Origin: an uncultured SAR86 cluster bacterium
GTDB lineage: Bacteria > Pseudomonadota > Gammaproteobacteria > Magnimaribacterales > AG-339-G14
Direction: 5' to 3'
Assembly (NCBI GenBank): GCA_902540995.1
Contig: CACBOY010000001.1
Span: 1-64,000 of the forward strand
Length of the DNA: 64,000 nt
Shown: positions 47,241 to 56,904 of the stretch, piece by piece
Position numbering within the stretch: the stretch's first letter is position 1
How the letters are laid out: each line of letters begins with the position of its first letter
Program-made: the position numbers and the translations under genes
Notes under the pieces: model-generated
The model's input: the letters and a program-made list of their open reading frames with translations, nothing else
Told to the model about the DNA's origin: nothing
Databases searched by the model: none

Positions 47241-48337
47241 TACTTTTTAGGTTTAATTGGCTTTAATTTAGATTTTACGTCAGCATTTTGTGCTCTATTT
47301 CTCAAGAAATGATCCATGAGAGTTATTGCCACCATAGCTTCAGCAATTGGAGTAGCTCTCAAACCAACGCAAGGATCATGTCTGCCTTTAGTTTGAACTT
47401 TAACCGACTTACCAGATTTATTTATTGTATTTCCAGAGGACATGATGCTGGAAGTAGGCTTCAAAGCAATGCTTGCGAAGATATCCTGTCCAGTTGAAAT
47501 TCCACCAGTTGTACCTCCAGAATTATTTGACATAAATCCAGACGGAGAGATTTCGTCTCTGTTTTCTGTTCCACGCATAGATACAACTTCAAATCCCCTT
47601 CCAATCTCAACTCCTTTCACAGCATTAATACCCATCAGCCCATGGGCTAAATCAGCATCTAACTTATCGAAGACTGGTTCGCCTAAGCCAGGAGGAACAT
47701 TCGTTGCCATAACTGAAATTTTTGCACCAATTGAATCTCCAGACTTTCTTAAAGAGTCAATCATATCCTCAATCTCAGAAACAATTTTCTTATCAGGACA
47801 AAAAAAAGGGTTTTTATTGATTTGATTTTTCGAAAAAGAGGAAATCTTAATATCTCCAATTTGAGATAAAAATCCAAAAATTTCAATTTTTTGAGTTTTC
47901 TTGAGATATTTTTTTGCAATTGCACCAGCGGCAACTCTCATTACTGTCTCTCGAGCAGAAGATCTTCCTCCACCTCTATAATCTCTTATTCCATATTTTT
48001 GAAAATAACTATAATCAGCATGCGAGGGTCTAAAGACATCTTTAATATTTTTATAGTCTTTGCTTTTTTGATCTTTATTTCTTACGAGAAGTCCTATTGG
48101 AGTACCTGTGGTCTTTCCCTCAAAAATTCCTGAAAGGATTTCTATTTCGTCAGGTTCTTTACGCTGGGTAGTATATTTATTTGAGCCTGGTTTTCTTAAA
48201 TCTAATTCTGCTTGGATTTCTTCTCTGGAGATTGACAAGCCAGGAGGACAGCCATCTATTATGCAACCTAAAGCTTCGCCATGACTTTCACCAAAAGTCG
48301 TAACAGAAAAAATTTTACCAATAGTATTTCCTGACAT
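47240..48337 (-). CDS. aroC: Chorismate synthase
   Basis: A 365-residue enzyme. [48 protein letters not shown] and [17 protein letters not shown] are the three chorismate synthase signatures. It makes chorismate, the precursor of tryptophan and folate, which later genes of the same run use. It is the first gene of the minus-strand run ending at purF. A consensus TATAAT lies 22 nt upstream. Confidence 0.97.
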   Translation of the reverse strand: MSGNTIGKIFSVTTFGESHGEALGCIIDGCPPGLSISREEIQAELDLRKPGSNKYTTQRKEPDEIEILSGIFEGKTTGTPIGLLVRNKDQKSKDYKNIKDVFRPSHADYSYFQKYGIRDYRGGGRSSARETVMRVAAGAIAKKYLKKTQKIEIFGFLSQIGDIKISSFSKNQINKNPFFCPDKKIVSEIEDMIDSLRKSGDSIGAKISVMATNVPPGLGEPVFDKLDADLAHGLMGINAVKGVEIGRGFEVVSMRGTENRDEISPSGFMSNNSGGTTGGISTGQDIFASIALKPTSSIMSSGNTINKSGKSVKVQTKGRHDPCVGLRATPIAEAMVAITLMDHFLRNRAQNADVKSKLKPIKPKK

Positions 48338-48359
48338 ATCGTTTAAACTTGAAAACTAG

Positions 48360-48365
48360 ATTATA
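48360..48365 (-). promoter_or_regulatory. -10 element of the aroC-purF operon
   Basis: TATAAT on the minus strand, 22 nt before the aroC ATG; the leader would be about 15 nt. A weak TTCGAG stands at the -35 with 18-nt spacing. The whole divergent spacer to the HAD gene is 55 nt. Confidence 0.4.
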
Positions 48366-48392
48366 AGCTATTAATCGTCCTTACTCGAATAG

Positions 48393-49046
48393 ATGCAAAA
48401 ATTAAGATTTAGTTCAGTTTTTTGGGATTTTGGAGGCGTCATAACTTCAAGTCCATTCGAAGCTTTTTCAAAATTTGAGATAGACAATCATCTCCCAAAA
48501 GATTTTATTCGTAAGGTAAATTCAACTAATCACAAAACAAATGCATGGGCTAAGCTTGAACAATCAAAAATAAGTCTGGATGAGTTCGATGAGCTTTTCA
48601 AAGAAGAAAGCAAATCCCTTGGACACGAAGTTAAAGGAGGCGAGGTAATAAACCTCTTACAAGGCAAAGTTAGACCAGAAATGGTAAGAGCTTTAGACAA
48701 ATTAAAATCAAAAAATTTTAAACTTGCTTGTTTGACCAATAATTTTAATTCTGGTGATAAAGACCTATCTGCTTTAGATGATGCTAATGAAGAAAGACTG
48801 AAAATAATGAATTACTTTGATCACATAATTGAATCAAAAGAATTAGGCATTAGAAAACCTGACCTTGATTTTTACCTTAAAGCTTTGGAAATTACTGGAG
48901 CTGATCCTAAAGAGACAATTTTTTTAGACGACCTAGGTATAAACCTTAAACCCGCTAGGGAGCTTGGAATGGCTACTATAAAGGTCTTAGACAGCAATCA
49001 AGCTCTAAAAAAATTAACAGATTTAACAGGGATAAATTTTGAATAA
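48393..49046 (+). CDS. HAD-family hydrolase (epoxide hydrolase N-terminal/ACAD10-like subgroup)
   Basis: A 217-residue HAD protein. The first motif is FWDFGGVIT, with the nucleophile Asp but Gly in place of the usual second Asp, as seen in the DFGGV subgroup near the N-domain of epoxide hydrolases and ACAD10. Motif II is LTNNF, the lysine is in ELGIRKPDLDFY, and motif IV is IFLDDLGINLKPARELG. The substrate is not known. No Shine-Dalgarno is visible. Its last codons overlap the penicillin-acylase start by 8 nt, so the two are coupled. Confidence 0.88.
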   Translation: MQKLRFSSVFWDFGGVITSSPFEAFSKFEIDNHLPKDFIRKVNSTNHKTNAWAKLEQSKISLDEFDELFKEESKSLGHEVKGGEVINLLQGKVRPEMVRALDKLKSKNFKLACLTNNFNSGDKDLSALDDANEERLKIMNYFDHIIESKELGIRKPDLDFYLKALEITGADPKETIFLDDLGINLKPARELGMATIKVLDSNQALKKLTDLTGINFE

Positions 49047-51147
49047 AATTCTTATTCTTTTGAGTATTACTTTTTTAGCTGGATGTCAGATGAATATTCT
49101 TGAATACGAAAATCAGATTATTTCAGATGCTCAGCAATATCAGGCAAAAATTTCAAGAGATATTTGGGGTATTCCCCATATTTCAGGAAGAAGAGATGCC
49201 GATGTAGCATTTGGCTTAGCATTTGCTCATGCCGAAGATGATATTAAAAACATTGCTGAGAATATGTATTTGTATCGAGCACAAATGGGACTAAAAGATG
49301 GCTCAAGTGGAGCCGTGATTGACTATCTAATCAAGGCTCTAAAAATCAGAGAAAGAGTTGAGGAGCAATATCAAGAAGTCCTTTCAGATGATGTTAGATC
49401 GGTGTTAGAAGCATACGCAACTGGTTTGAATTATTGGATGGTTAAAAATCCCAATAACAGTTTCAAAAAACATTTTCCTTTTACTGCAAAAGATATAGTG
49501 GCTGGTTTTGCAATTCAAAATCTTTTATTTTCTGGTGTAGTGAGTTCAATTCAAAGTTTAGAGAAATTAGAAGATTCATCGGAGCAAAGTTTTTCTAATT
49601 TGTATGAAAAAGACGATTTGGTGACAGGCTCGAATGCATATGCAATTAGCCCCAGTAAAAGTGCAGATGGATCCACTAGATTAATGATCAATTCGCATCA
49701 ACCTTTAGAAGGCCCATTAGCTTGGTATGAAGCGCACATCAAAAGTGAGGAAGGTCTTAATATGATGGGAGGTCTATTTCCAGGTTCACCATTTATTTTT
49801 GTAGGTTTCAATGAAAATTTAGGCTGGGGTTTTACTGTAAATAAACCTGATCTAACGGATATCTATAAATTAGTTATTAATCCAAATGATAAAGATCAAT
49901 ATCTTTTAGATGATGTTTGGCTAAATCTGGAAAAAGAAACCATCGAACTTCCTGTAAAAATATTTGGCCCAATTAATTGGACAGTGAAAAGAGAAGTTAA
50001 ATATTCCAAGCACGGGCCAGTCCTTGAAATTGGAGAAAAATCGTATGCTTTAAGGTTTGCAGGTATGAATGATATCAAGCAAGTTGAACAATGGTATAAA
50101 TTAAATAAAGCTAATAACCTCAAAGAATGGATAAATGCGATGAGAATGAGATCTATCATTTCTTTTAATGGCATTTATGCCGATAAAAAAGGGAATATCT
50201 ATTTTCTTCATAATTCTTCTTCGCCAAAAAGATTGGAGGGCCTAGATTGGTCAGGAATTATCGATGGGACTAGATCTAAATACATATGGGAAACATTTGT
50301 AGAATTCGATGAGATACCTCAAATCTTGAACCCCTCATCAGGATGGCTTGCAAGTACCAATCAAGATCCATTTAAGGTTACAGATCCAAAAGATAACCTA
50401 AAAAAAGAAAACTATTCCCAAACTTTAGGCCTGCAAACCAGAATGACAAATAGAGCTTATAGAATAAAAGAGCTTTTTATGGGAAAAGATCAAATAACTG
50501 AAAAAGATTTCGATGATTTCAAATTTGATAATTCTTATTCATTAGATTCAAGGTCATATAAGTATGTTTCAGAAATTTTTGGATTAAATTTTGAAAATGA
50601 GAATTTAAAAAAAGGTCAAACGATTCTGAAAAATTGGGATTTAAAGACAGATTTTGATAATGAGTCTGCAACTCTTGGAGTTTGTGTCTTGAGTCCCGAA
50701 TGGCTTGCAGAACAAGCAGCAGAAACTCCTCCAGATTCAGAAGAAAGTTTTAAAACGTGTGTAGAAGACACTTTAAAAAATTATGGAAAATTAAATCCAA
50801 AATGGTCAGAAAGAAATTTCATGTATAGAGGAAAGAAAAAAATCCCTGTTCAAGGAGGTCCTGACGTTTTGAGAGCTATATACGGCCTTGAGCAAGAAGA
50901 TGGTGATCTAAAAGCTGTAGGTGGCGATGGTCTTTATATTCACGTTAGTTGGGATAAAGAAGGGAATCAAGAATCAAAAAGTATTCATCAATATGGAAGC
51001 GCCACTCAAGATGAAAGCTCTTCGCATTTTTCTGATCAACTGGAGTTATATATCGACGAAAAGTACAAACCTACCTTCTATGAAGATGCAGTCTTAAAAA
51101 GAAACGTAATTAAAGAATATACAGTTCCTTTTAAGTCGTCTCTATAG
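49039..51147 (+). CDS. Penicillin acylase family Ntn-hydrolase, predicted lipoprotein
   Basis: A 702-residue protein starting with TTG. The signal peptide ends in a lipobox (TFLAGC), so it is probably a lipid-anchored envelope protein. The mature beta chain would begin at the Ser of VTGSNAYAISPSKSADG, matching the GSNAxAV cleavage site of penicillin and homoserine-lactone acylases such as PvdQ and aculeacin acylase. SRDIWGIPHISGRRDADVAFGLAFAHAEDD belongs to the alpha chain. Likely an amide hydrolase for acyl-amides; the substrate is unknown. It overlaps the HAD gene by 8 nt and the convergent GST gene by 17 nt. Confidence 0.9.
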   Translation: MNKILILLSITFLAGCQMNILEYENQIISDAQQYQAKISRDIWGIPHISGRRDADVAFGLAFAHAEDDIKNIAENMYLYRAQMGLKDGSSGAVIDYLIKALKIRERVEEQYQEVLSDDVRSVLEAYATGLNYWMVKNPNNSFKKHFPFTAKDIVAGFAIQNLLFSGVVSSIQSLEKLEDSSEQSFSNLYEKDDLVTGSNAYAISPSKSADGSTRLMINSHQPLEGPLAWYEAHIKSEEGLNMMGGLFPGSPFIFVGFNENLGWGFTVNKPDLTDIYKLVINPNDKDQYLLDDVWLNLEKETIELPVKIFGPINWTVKREVKYSKHGPVLEIGEKSYALRFAGMNDIKQVEQWYKLNKANNLKEWINAMRMRSIISFNGIYADKKGNIYFLHNSSSPKRLEGLDWSGIIDGTRSKYIWETFVEFDEIPQILNPSSGWLASTNQDPFKVTDPKDNLKKENYSQTLGLQTRMTNRAYRIKELFMGKDQITEKDFDDFKFDNSYSLDSRSYKYVSEIFGLNFENENLKKGQTILKNWDLKTDFDNESATLGVCVLSPEWLAEQAAETPPDSEESFKTCVEDTLKNYGKLNPKWSERNFMYRGKKKIPVQGGPDVLRAIYGLEQEDGDLKAVGGDGLYIHVSWDKEGNQESKSIHQYGSATQDESSSHFSDQLELYIDEKYKPTFYEDAVLKRNVIKEYTVPFKSSL

Positions 51148-51742
51148 CTTTTTTAAAAGCAGGCCTTGCTTCAATTCGTTCGACATAACCCTTTAAGTTA
51201 GGCATGTCATCTGTGACACATCCTAAATTGGACAATTTAGTACAACAGTGGCCTGTCATGAATTCGACCCCTGAGAAGTCCCCTATTAAATATTCTTTTC
51301 CTTCAAGAGCCAATTCAATTGCTTGAAGTGATTTAGAAGCAAGTCTTTGAGCTTGACCTAAAACTGTTTCATCTCTTCTTTCGGGCGGTAACAAAATGGT
51401 ATGAACCACAATTGTGTTCATTGGTTGAGCAATCATGCCCTCACAAAAATGAAACCATTGAAGATAATAAGGATATTCAGGAGAATCTACGCTTGGTTTC
51501 AGTCCACCATTTTTATGTTTCTCAAGTACATAATCAATAATGGCACCTGATTCATATATGCTCACATCTCCATCCTCAAGAACCGGAATTCTTCCAAGGG
51601 GATGTCTTTTTCTATGCTCATCAGATTTTAGTGCTTCTGGATGAAATGGCATTGAATTTAACTCGTAAGGTAATTCTAGTTCTTCAAGCAACCAAAGAAC
51701 TCTTTCTGCTCTTGAGGCAGGTGCAAAATGTAGTTTCAGCAT
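51131..51742 (-). CDS. Glutathione S-transferase family protein
   Basis: A 203-residue GST. The thioredoxin-like N-terminal domain contains PASRAERVLWLLEELELPYEL and the glutathione-binding GRIPVLEDGDVSIYESGAIIDYV. The C-terminal helical domain follows. The usual first-helix catalytic residue position holds SR, as in theta/beta-like bacterial GSTs. It may act in detoxification or as an isomerase. It is the last gene in the cysB-prp run, 18 nt after prpD. Confidence 0.9.
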   Translation of the reverse strand: MLKLHFAPASRAERVLWLLEELELPYELNSMPFHPEALKSDEHRKRHPLGRIPVLEDGDVSIYESGAIIDYVLEKHKNGGLKPSVDSPEYPYYLQWFHFCEGMIAQPMNTIVVHTILLPPERRDETVLGQAQRLASKSLQAIELALEGKEYLIGDFSGVEFMTGHCCTKLSNLGCVTDDMPNLKGYVERIEARPAFKKAIETT

Positions 51743-51760
51743 AATTATTCTCCCAAAGAT

Positions 51761-53209
51761 TTATTCTTTTATTAAAATTTCCATAAAGTCTGTCACATTA
51801 AGGCTCTCCAAATCGTTTTGATCTTCACAAATTTTCATTATTTTTTCAACGCGTTCTGAAGAAAATTGTGTTTTGAGGTTCTCTTCAAATTTTTTGATTA
51901 GGACAGGAATTCCCTCTTCCCTTCTTCTTCGATGACCAATTGGATATTCTACTTCTACTTTTTCTGTGGAAGTACCGTCTTTAAAAATTATTTGCAGTTC
52001 ATTCGCAATTGATCTTTTTTCGGGATCCAAATAGTCTTTGGAATAATTTTTGTTTTCCTCGACAAACATTTTATTTCTTAGAGAATCAACTCTTGGATCA
52101 TTGGCAACATCGTCCTCATAATCTTCAGCAACCAAATCGCCTTTTAACAAACCGATTGCTGTCATATATTGAATACAGTGATCTCTATCTGCAGGATTAT
52201 TTAATTCCCCTTCTTTACTAATGATTCTAATTGCAGACTCATGAGTTGTAATATTTATTTTTTCTATTTCTTCTAATCTGTCAATTATTTCAGGATGAAG
52301 TTTTACTGCAGCCTCAACAGCTGTTTGAGCATGAAATTCTGCGGGGAAGGATATTTTAAATAATACATTTTCCATTACGTAGCTATTAAATTCCTGCGGA
52401 ACAGAAAGAGATTTTCCTTTGAACAAAACATCTTGAAAACCCCAAGTTGGAGCCGTAATTGCACTTGGATAACCAATTTGCCCTTTTTGAGTAATTAGAA
52501 CTAGATTCATAGCTCTACTAGTTGCATCACCAGCTGCCCAGGATTTTCTTGGGCCAGCGTTTGGTGCATGCCTATATGTCCTGAGACTTTGTCCATCAAC
52601 GAATGCTTGTGATAAGGCATCTAGAGCTTGTTCTTTAGACAGGCCCATCAAAAAAGAAATTACTGCGGTTGAAGCAACCTTAACTAACAGAACATGATCT
52701 AACCCAACTCTATTGAAACTATTTTCTAAAGCTAAAACTCCTTGAATTTCATGAGCTTTTATCATGGCTGTTAAAACGTCTTTAATTTTTAAAGAATCTT
52801 TCCCTGAAGCTAAATTTCTTTGCGACACATAATCAGCGGCAGATAAGATGCCCCCCAAATTATCAGATGGATGCCCCCATTCAGCTGCTAACCAAGTGTC
52901 ATTAAAATCTAGCCAGCGAATAATAGCTCCTATATCCCAAGCGCCTTTGACTGGATCTAGAACAAATTTAGTCCCGGGAACTCTAACTCCATTAGGTACC
53001 GATGTTCCTTCAACGTGAGGACCTAAGAGTTTTTTACAATCTTTAAAGTTTAATGCTAAGAGGCCGCACCCTATGGTATCCATTAAGCAGTATCTTGCTG
53101 TTGTGTATGCTTCTGAGCTATCTATATCTTTCTCGTAAACAAACTCAATGATATTTTGAATAATTTCGTCAAAATCTTGACGGACGTTGGACTCAACATT
53201 TGATGACAT
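51761..53209 (-). CDS. prpD: 2-methylcitrate dehydratase (MmgE/PrpD family)
   Basis: A 482-residue member of the MmgE/PrpD family. [48 protein letters not shown] and [22 protein letters not shown] are characteristic. PrpD dehydrates 2-methylcitrate to 2-methyl-cis-aconitate. Its neighbours prpC and prpB support this over other members of the family. It is 18 nt from prpC and 18 nt from the GST gene. Confidence 0.94.
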   Translation of the reverse strand: MSSNVESNVRQDFDEIIQNIIEFVYEKDIDSSEAYTTARYCLMDTIGCGLLALNFKDCKKLLGPHVEGTSVPNGVRVPGTKFVLDPVKGAWDIGAIIRWLDFNDTWLAAEWGHPSDNLGGILSAADYVSQRNLASGKDSLKIKDVLTAMIKAHEIQGVLALENSFNRVGLDHVLLVKVASTAVISFLMGLSKEQALDALSQAFVDGQSLRTYRHAPNAGPRKSWAAGDATSRAMNLVLITQKGQIGYPSAITAPTWGFQDVLFKGKSLSVPQEFNSYVMENVLFKISFPAEFHAQTAVEAAVKLHPEIIDRLEEIEKINITTHESAIRIISKEGELNNPADRDHCIQYMTAIGLLKGDLVAEDYEDDVANDPRVDSLRNKMFVEENKNYSKDYLDPEKRSIANELQIIFKDGTSTEKVEVEYPIGHRRRREEGIPVLIKKFEENLKTQFSSERVEKIMKICEDQNDLESLNVTDFMEILIKE

Positions 53210-53227
53210 TTTTATACCTGATTAGAT

Positions 53228-54349
53228 TTATCTGTTTTCAATATCAACCCATTCGGCGCTTTCAGGGCCAATGTACTCTTCGCTAGGTCGAATGATTCTA
53301 TTGTCTGCTCTTTGTTCAAATACATTTGCAGACCAGCCAGTAGTTCTTCCAATGACAAAGAGTGGAGTGAAGATACTGGTTGGAATTCCCAAGTAATGGT
53401 AGGCAGATGCCATAAAAAAATCGGTATTTGCAAACATGTTTTTTTCTTCGTCCATGATTTTTTCTATTTCTTCAGATACTTGATAAAGCATTTCATTACC
53501 ATCTTGAACGCTTAATTTTTTTGCCCATTCTTTAATGACTTTATTTCTTGGATCTTCAGTAGAATAAACTGCATGTCCAAAACCCATGATTTTTTCTTTT
53601 TTTGCCAAGAGTTCTAAAACTCCTTTTTTTGCTTCTTCTCTAGAGGAGAATTTCTCAATCATTTCCATTGCAGCCTCATTTGCACCGCCATGCAGAGGAC
53701 CTCTTAATGTGCCTATGCCAGAAGTAATACAAGAATGTAAGTCAGATAAAGTTGAGGCGCATGTTCTTGAAGCAAAAGTAGAGGCGTTGAAACCATGCTC
53801 GGCATAAAGAATTAAAGAAGTATCTAAACATCTAATATGATCCTCAGAAGGCTCTTTGCCGGTCAGTAACGATAGAAATTGTCCGCCAATTGTTTCGTGA
53901 GATGTTTCTGTATCAACGCTTATCCCATCATGCGAAAATCTATACCAATAGCAAATAACTGAAGGCAATATGGCTAGAATTCTGTCTGCTGCATCATTTT
54001 GGTTTGAAAAATCACCTTCTGGTTCAAGGTTACCCAATACAGAACAACCTGTTCTCATAACGTCCATCGGATGAGCAGAGGCAGGAATAAGTTCTAGTGT
54101 TTTTTTTAGCTCTTCAGGAAGTTTTCTATTTGAAATGAGCTTTTGTTGGTAGGCTTCTAATTCTGTCTTGTTAGGTAGATGGCCGTATAAGAGTAAATAA
54201 GCTACTTCTTCAAATTTAGCTTTATCAGCTAAATCTTCTATTGCGTATCCTCTGTAAGTTAATCCATGACCTTCTTTCCCAACTGTTGAAAGGGAAGTCT
54301 GTCCTGCTACTTGGCCACGTAAACCTGCGCCTTCTAGTTTCTTTGCCAT
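53228..54349 (-). CDS. prpC: 2-methylcitrate synthase (citrate synthase family)
   Basis: A 373-residue short-type citrate synthase. LRGQVAGQTSLSTVGKEGHGLTYRGYAIEDL is the PrpC-type N-terminus. Catalytic residues lie in LYAEHGFNASTFASR, LRGPLHGGANEAAMEM and IMGFGHAVYSTEDPR. It condenses propionyl-CoA with oxaloacetate. A role as the main citrate synthase cannot be fully excluded, but length and context point to PrpC. It is 3 nt from prpB. Confidence 0.93.
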   Translation of the reverse strand: MAKKLEGAGLRGQVAGQTSLSTVGKEGHGLTYRGYAIEDLADKAKFEEVAYLLLYGHLPNKTELEAYQQKLISNRKLPEELKKTLELIPASAHPMDVMRTGCSVLGNLEPEGDFSNQNDAADRILAILPSVICYWYRFSHDGISVDTETSHETIGGQFLSLLTGKEPSEDHIRCLDTSLILYAEHGFNASTFASRTCASTLSDLHSCITSGIGTLRGPLHGGANEAAMEMIEKFSSREEAKKGVLELLAKKEKIMGFGHAVYSTEDPRNKVIKEWAKKLSVQDGNEMLYQVSEEIEKIMDEEKNMFANTDFFMASAYHYLGIPTSIFTPLFVIGRTTGWSANVFEQRADNRIIRPSEEYIGPESAEWVDIENR

Positions 54350-54352
54350 GAA

Positions 54353-55216
54353 TTATTCCTTAGAAAATAAATCGTCTATTTTTTTTTCGTAAGTATGATA
54401 GTCGAGAATCTCATATAATTCATCTCGAGATTGCATTTTTTCGAGTATTTTTTCTACGTTGCCATCCTCGGAAATGGTTGAATAGACTTCTAGCGCAGCT
54501 TTAGACATTGCTCTAAAAGCGCTTAAAGGATGAAGAATAATACTTATCCCTGCTTTTTTTAGCTCATCTTTTTTGAAAAGAGGAGTCATTCCAAATTCTG
54601 TAATGTTAGCTAGAATCGGAACAGTAACTGAATCTGATAAAGTTTTGTAGTCTTCAAGCGATGTTATTGCTTCGGGAAAAAGTGCATTAGCACCCGCCTC
54701 AACATATCTTTGAGCTCTTTCAATAGTGCCATTTATACCTTCGTTTGCAAAAGCATCCGTTCTTGCCATGAGCATAAATTCATCGTCAGTAATTGCATCT
54801 CTAGCAGCTTTCATTCTGTCGCACATTTCCTCAGTTGAAACAATTTCTTTGTTGGGTCTGTGCCCACATCTTTTTTCTGATACTTGATCTTCAATATGAA
54901 TTCCAGATGCGCCGGCAAAAATCATCTCTTTTGTGGTTTTTGAAATATTTAACGCTGAACCCCACCCCGTGTCGCAATCCACCAAAATTGGAAGATTGCT
55001 TATTCCTCTAATTCTTCTTAAGTCTTCCAAAACATTATCCAATGAGGTAAGAGCCAAATCTGGCAAGCCAAACGAGGCATTTGCAACTCCAGCACCAGAT
55101 ATATATAAAGCTTTTATGCCGGTTTTTTTGGCAAGTAAAGCTGAATATGGATTAATAGCGCCCGCAACCGAAAGTGGTTTTTCATTTTTTAAAACTTCAA
55201 AAAAAGAGATACTCAC
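54353..55216 (-). CDS. prpB: Methylisocitrate lyase
   Basis: A 287-residue PEP mutase/isocitrate lyase superfamily barrel starting with GTG. ALYISGAGVANASFGLPDL, VDCDTGWG and the catalytic loop EKRCGHRPNKEIVS (the KRCGH motif) are PrpB features. It cleaves 2-methylisocitrate to pyruvate and succinate. The start overlaps the thrH stop (TAGTG), and prpC follows 3 nt later. Confidence 0.95.
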   Translation of the reverse strand: MSISFFEVLKNEKPLSVAGAINPYSALLAKKTGIKALYISGAGVANASFGLPDLALTSLDNVLEDLRRIRGISNLPILVDCDTGWGSALNISKTTKEMIFAGASGIHIEDQVSEKRCGHRPNKEIVSTEEMCDRMKAARDAITDDEFMLMARTDAFANEGINGTIERAQRYVEAGANALFPEAITSLEDYKTLSDSVTVPILANITEFGMTPLFKKDELKKAGISIILHPLSAFRAMSKAALEVYSTISEDGNVEKILEKMQSRDELYEILDYHTYEKKIDDLFSKE

Positions 55217-55812
55217 TAGATGTGCTCCTCTAAAATTTTCTTCAATTCATTGTGAGAAGATGCTGTAAGGAGATGAGGATATTCTCCTTTTATATGCTCA
55301 GGCGCCTGAAAAAATATTCCCAAATCAGCAGTATTCAACATATTGATATCGTTATAGGAATCTCCAGAAGCAAAAACTTTAAATTTAAGTGATTGCAATG
55401 CCTCAATTACCTTTTGTTTGTTATTAGGCTGTCTAAGTTTGTATCCTGTGATTTTATCGTTTTCCACTGTCATGTTATGGCAAATAATCGAGGGATAGCC
55501 TAGCTTTTCTACCAGAGGCCAAGCTAATTCGTAAAAAGTATCAGAAACTATGGTGACTTGAAATTTTGATCTTGCCCAGTCTAAAAATTCTTGAGCTCCA
55601 TCAAATGGATCTATATCTCTAACTATTTTTTGGATATCGCTTAGTTTAATATTTTTTTCATTTACCACTTTCATTCTTAAAGACATAAGTTCGTCATAAT
55701 CTTTAAGATCTTGTGTGGTTAACATTAGGTCATCTGAATTAACTTCTTTTGCAAGACATTGCCAGATTTCAGGGATGAGAACTCCTTCAAAATCCAAACA
55801 GAGATGCACCAT
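55216..55812 (-). CDS. thrH: Phosphoserine phosphatase / phosphoserine:homoserine phosphotransferase ThrH
   Basis: A 198-residue HAD protein. It has LCLDFEGVLIPEIW (nucleophile Asp in DFEGVL, the ThrH form of motif I), VTIVSDTFYELAWPLVEKLGYP and KVFASGDSYNDINML. In Pseudomonas ThrH dephosphorylates phosphoserine and can transfer phosphate to homoserine. It lies 2 nt after cysB and overlaps prpB by 1 nt. The thrH-cysB neighbourhood is known in Pseudomonas. Confidence 0.92.
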   Translation of the reverse strand: MVHLCLDFEGVLIPEIWQCLAKEVNSDDLMLTTQDLKDYDELMSLRMKVVNEKNIKLSDIQKIVRDIDPFDGAQEFLDWARSKFQVTIVSDTFYELAWPLVEKLGYPSIICHNMTVENDKITGYKLRQPNNKQKVIEALQSLKFKVFASGDSYNDINMLNTADLGIFFQAPEHIKGEYPHLLTASSHNELKKILEEHI

Positions 55813-55814
55813 CC

Positions 55815-56789
55815 TTACCTTCGGATGAGTTTTATGCTTTCAAAAACTTTATCTAAATCTTTTTTAGATTTGGTAGCACAAGCCTTAGCAACAATTTTTT
55901 TTGTAAGGTGTGGGGCAAACATATTGATGAACTCAAATAAGTGACTTCTCAGATAAGTTCCTCGCCTAAAGCCCATGTATGTGGTTCCAGAGTCAAAAAG
56001 GTGGTTTGCAGGTATTGAAATCAAATCTTTATCTTCTTCTTCATTAAAAGCCATGCTAGCAATAATGCCCACTCCAGTTCCCATTTTTACATAGGTTTTT
56101 ATTACATCTGCATCTGTTGCAGTGAACACTACATTTGCTTTTAAACCTCTCTCAAAAAAAGCTCTATCCAAATCGTTACTTCCAGTAAAACCAAATACGT
56201 ATGTGACTATTGGATACTGAGAAAGATCTTTAAGTTTTATTTTAGGTATAGAGGCTAAAGGGTGACCTTTTGGAACAATGATACTTCTTGACCATTTGTA
56301 ACAAGGCATCTTGACAAGATTTTCACCCTTCTCTGTTGTTTCTGTCCAAAGAGCTATGTCAACTTCTCCTTTCGCTGCCATCTCAACAGATTCATCTGGA
56401 GTACATTGATGCATTTGAAAATGAACATTTGGATATCTTTTAACAAATTTATCCACAACTTTTGGTAAAGTGAATTTAGCTTGGGTATGAGTGGTAGCAA
56501 TACTCAAGGTACCATACTCTTCGTCTGAAAACTCTGTGGCTGCGTGTTTGATGCCATCAACTAAAGCAAGTATTTCTTCGATTTGCTCAAGAATTCTTTC
56601 TCCTACAGGAGTTATCGCAACAAGGTGTTTTCCAGATCTTTCAAAAAGCTCTACATCAAGCTCTTCTTCTAAAAGCTTGATTTGCTTACTTATCCCAGGC
56701 TGAGAAGTGAATAAAGTTTTAGAAGCTTTAGAAACATTTAAGTTACTTCTTGCTACTTCTCTGACATATACAAGTTGTTGAAATTTCAT
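55815..56789 (-). CDS. cysB: LysR-family transcriptional regulator CysB
   Basis: A 324-residue LysR regulator. The helix-turn-helix MKFQQLVYVREVARSNLNVSKASKTLFTSQPGISKQIKLLEEEL is nearly the CysB/Cbl sequence, with SQPGISKQ as recognition helix. The effector domain includes RSIIVPKGHPLASI and ATDADVIKTYVKMGTGVGIIA. CysB activates sulfur assimilation genes in response to N-acetylserine. It heads a run with thrH, prpBCD and GST, and is divergent from lexA. Confidence 0.93.
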   Translation of the reverse strand: MKFQQLVYVREVARSNLNVSKASKTLFTSQPGISKQIKLLEEELDVELFERSGKHLVAITPVGERILEQIEEILALVDGIKHAATEFSDEEYGTLSIATTHTQAKFTLPKVVDKFVKRYPNVHFQMHQCTPDESVEMAAKGEVDIALWTETTEKGENLVKMPCYKWSRSIIVPKGHPLASIPKIKLKDLSQYPIVTYVFGFTGSNDLDRAFFERGLKANVVFTATDADVIKTYVKMGTGVGIIASMAFNEEEDKDLISIPANHLFDSGTTYMGFRRGTYLRSHLFEFINMFAPHLTKKIVAKACATKSKKDLDKVFESIKLIRR

Positions 56790-56820
56790 CTCTAGGGGTT
56801 AATTTACTATATTTCAGTTA

Positions 56821-56826
56821 ATTATA
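56821..56826 (-). promoter_or_regulatory. Probable -10 element for cysB
   Basis: TATAAT on the minus strand, 31 nt before the cysB ATG. The -35 region is weak. Confidence 0.35.
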
Positions 56827-56868
56827 AAAAACTTTATTTTAAACACTTTTTAATAATATATGAAACTA

Positions 56869-56897
56869 TTACAAAAATTATAAATACTGTATATAAT
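56869..56897 (+). promoter_or_regulatory. lexA: lexA promoter
   Basis: TTACAA (56869-56874), a 17-bp spacer and a perfect TATAAT (56892-56897). The -10 ends 7 nt before the A of the lexA ATG, so the expected transcript start is the start codon itself or the base before it. The -10 lies wholly within the SOS box. Confidence 0.7.
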
Positions 56898-56904
56898 TAC
56901 AGTT
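56885..56904 (+). promoter_or_regulatory. LexA operator (SOS box)
   Basis: The core CTGTATATAATTACAG (56887-56902) is a CTG-N10-CAG palindrome with AT-rich centre, the gammaproteobacterial LexA box. It ends 2 nt before the lexA ATG and covers the -10 hexamer, so bound LexA would block RNA polymerase (autorepression). Confidence 0.92.
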
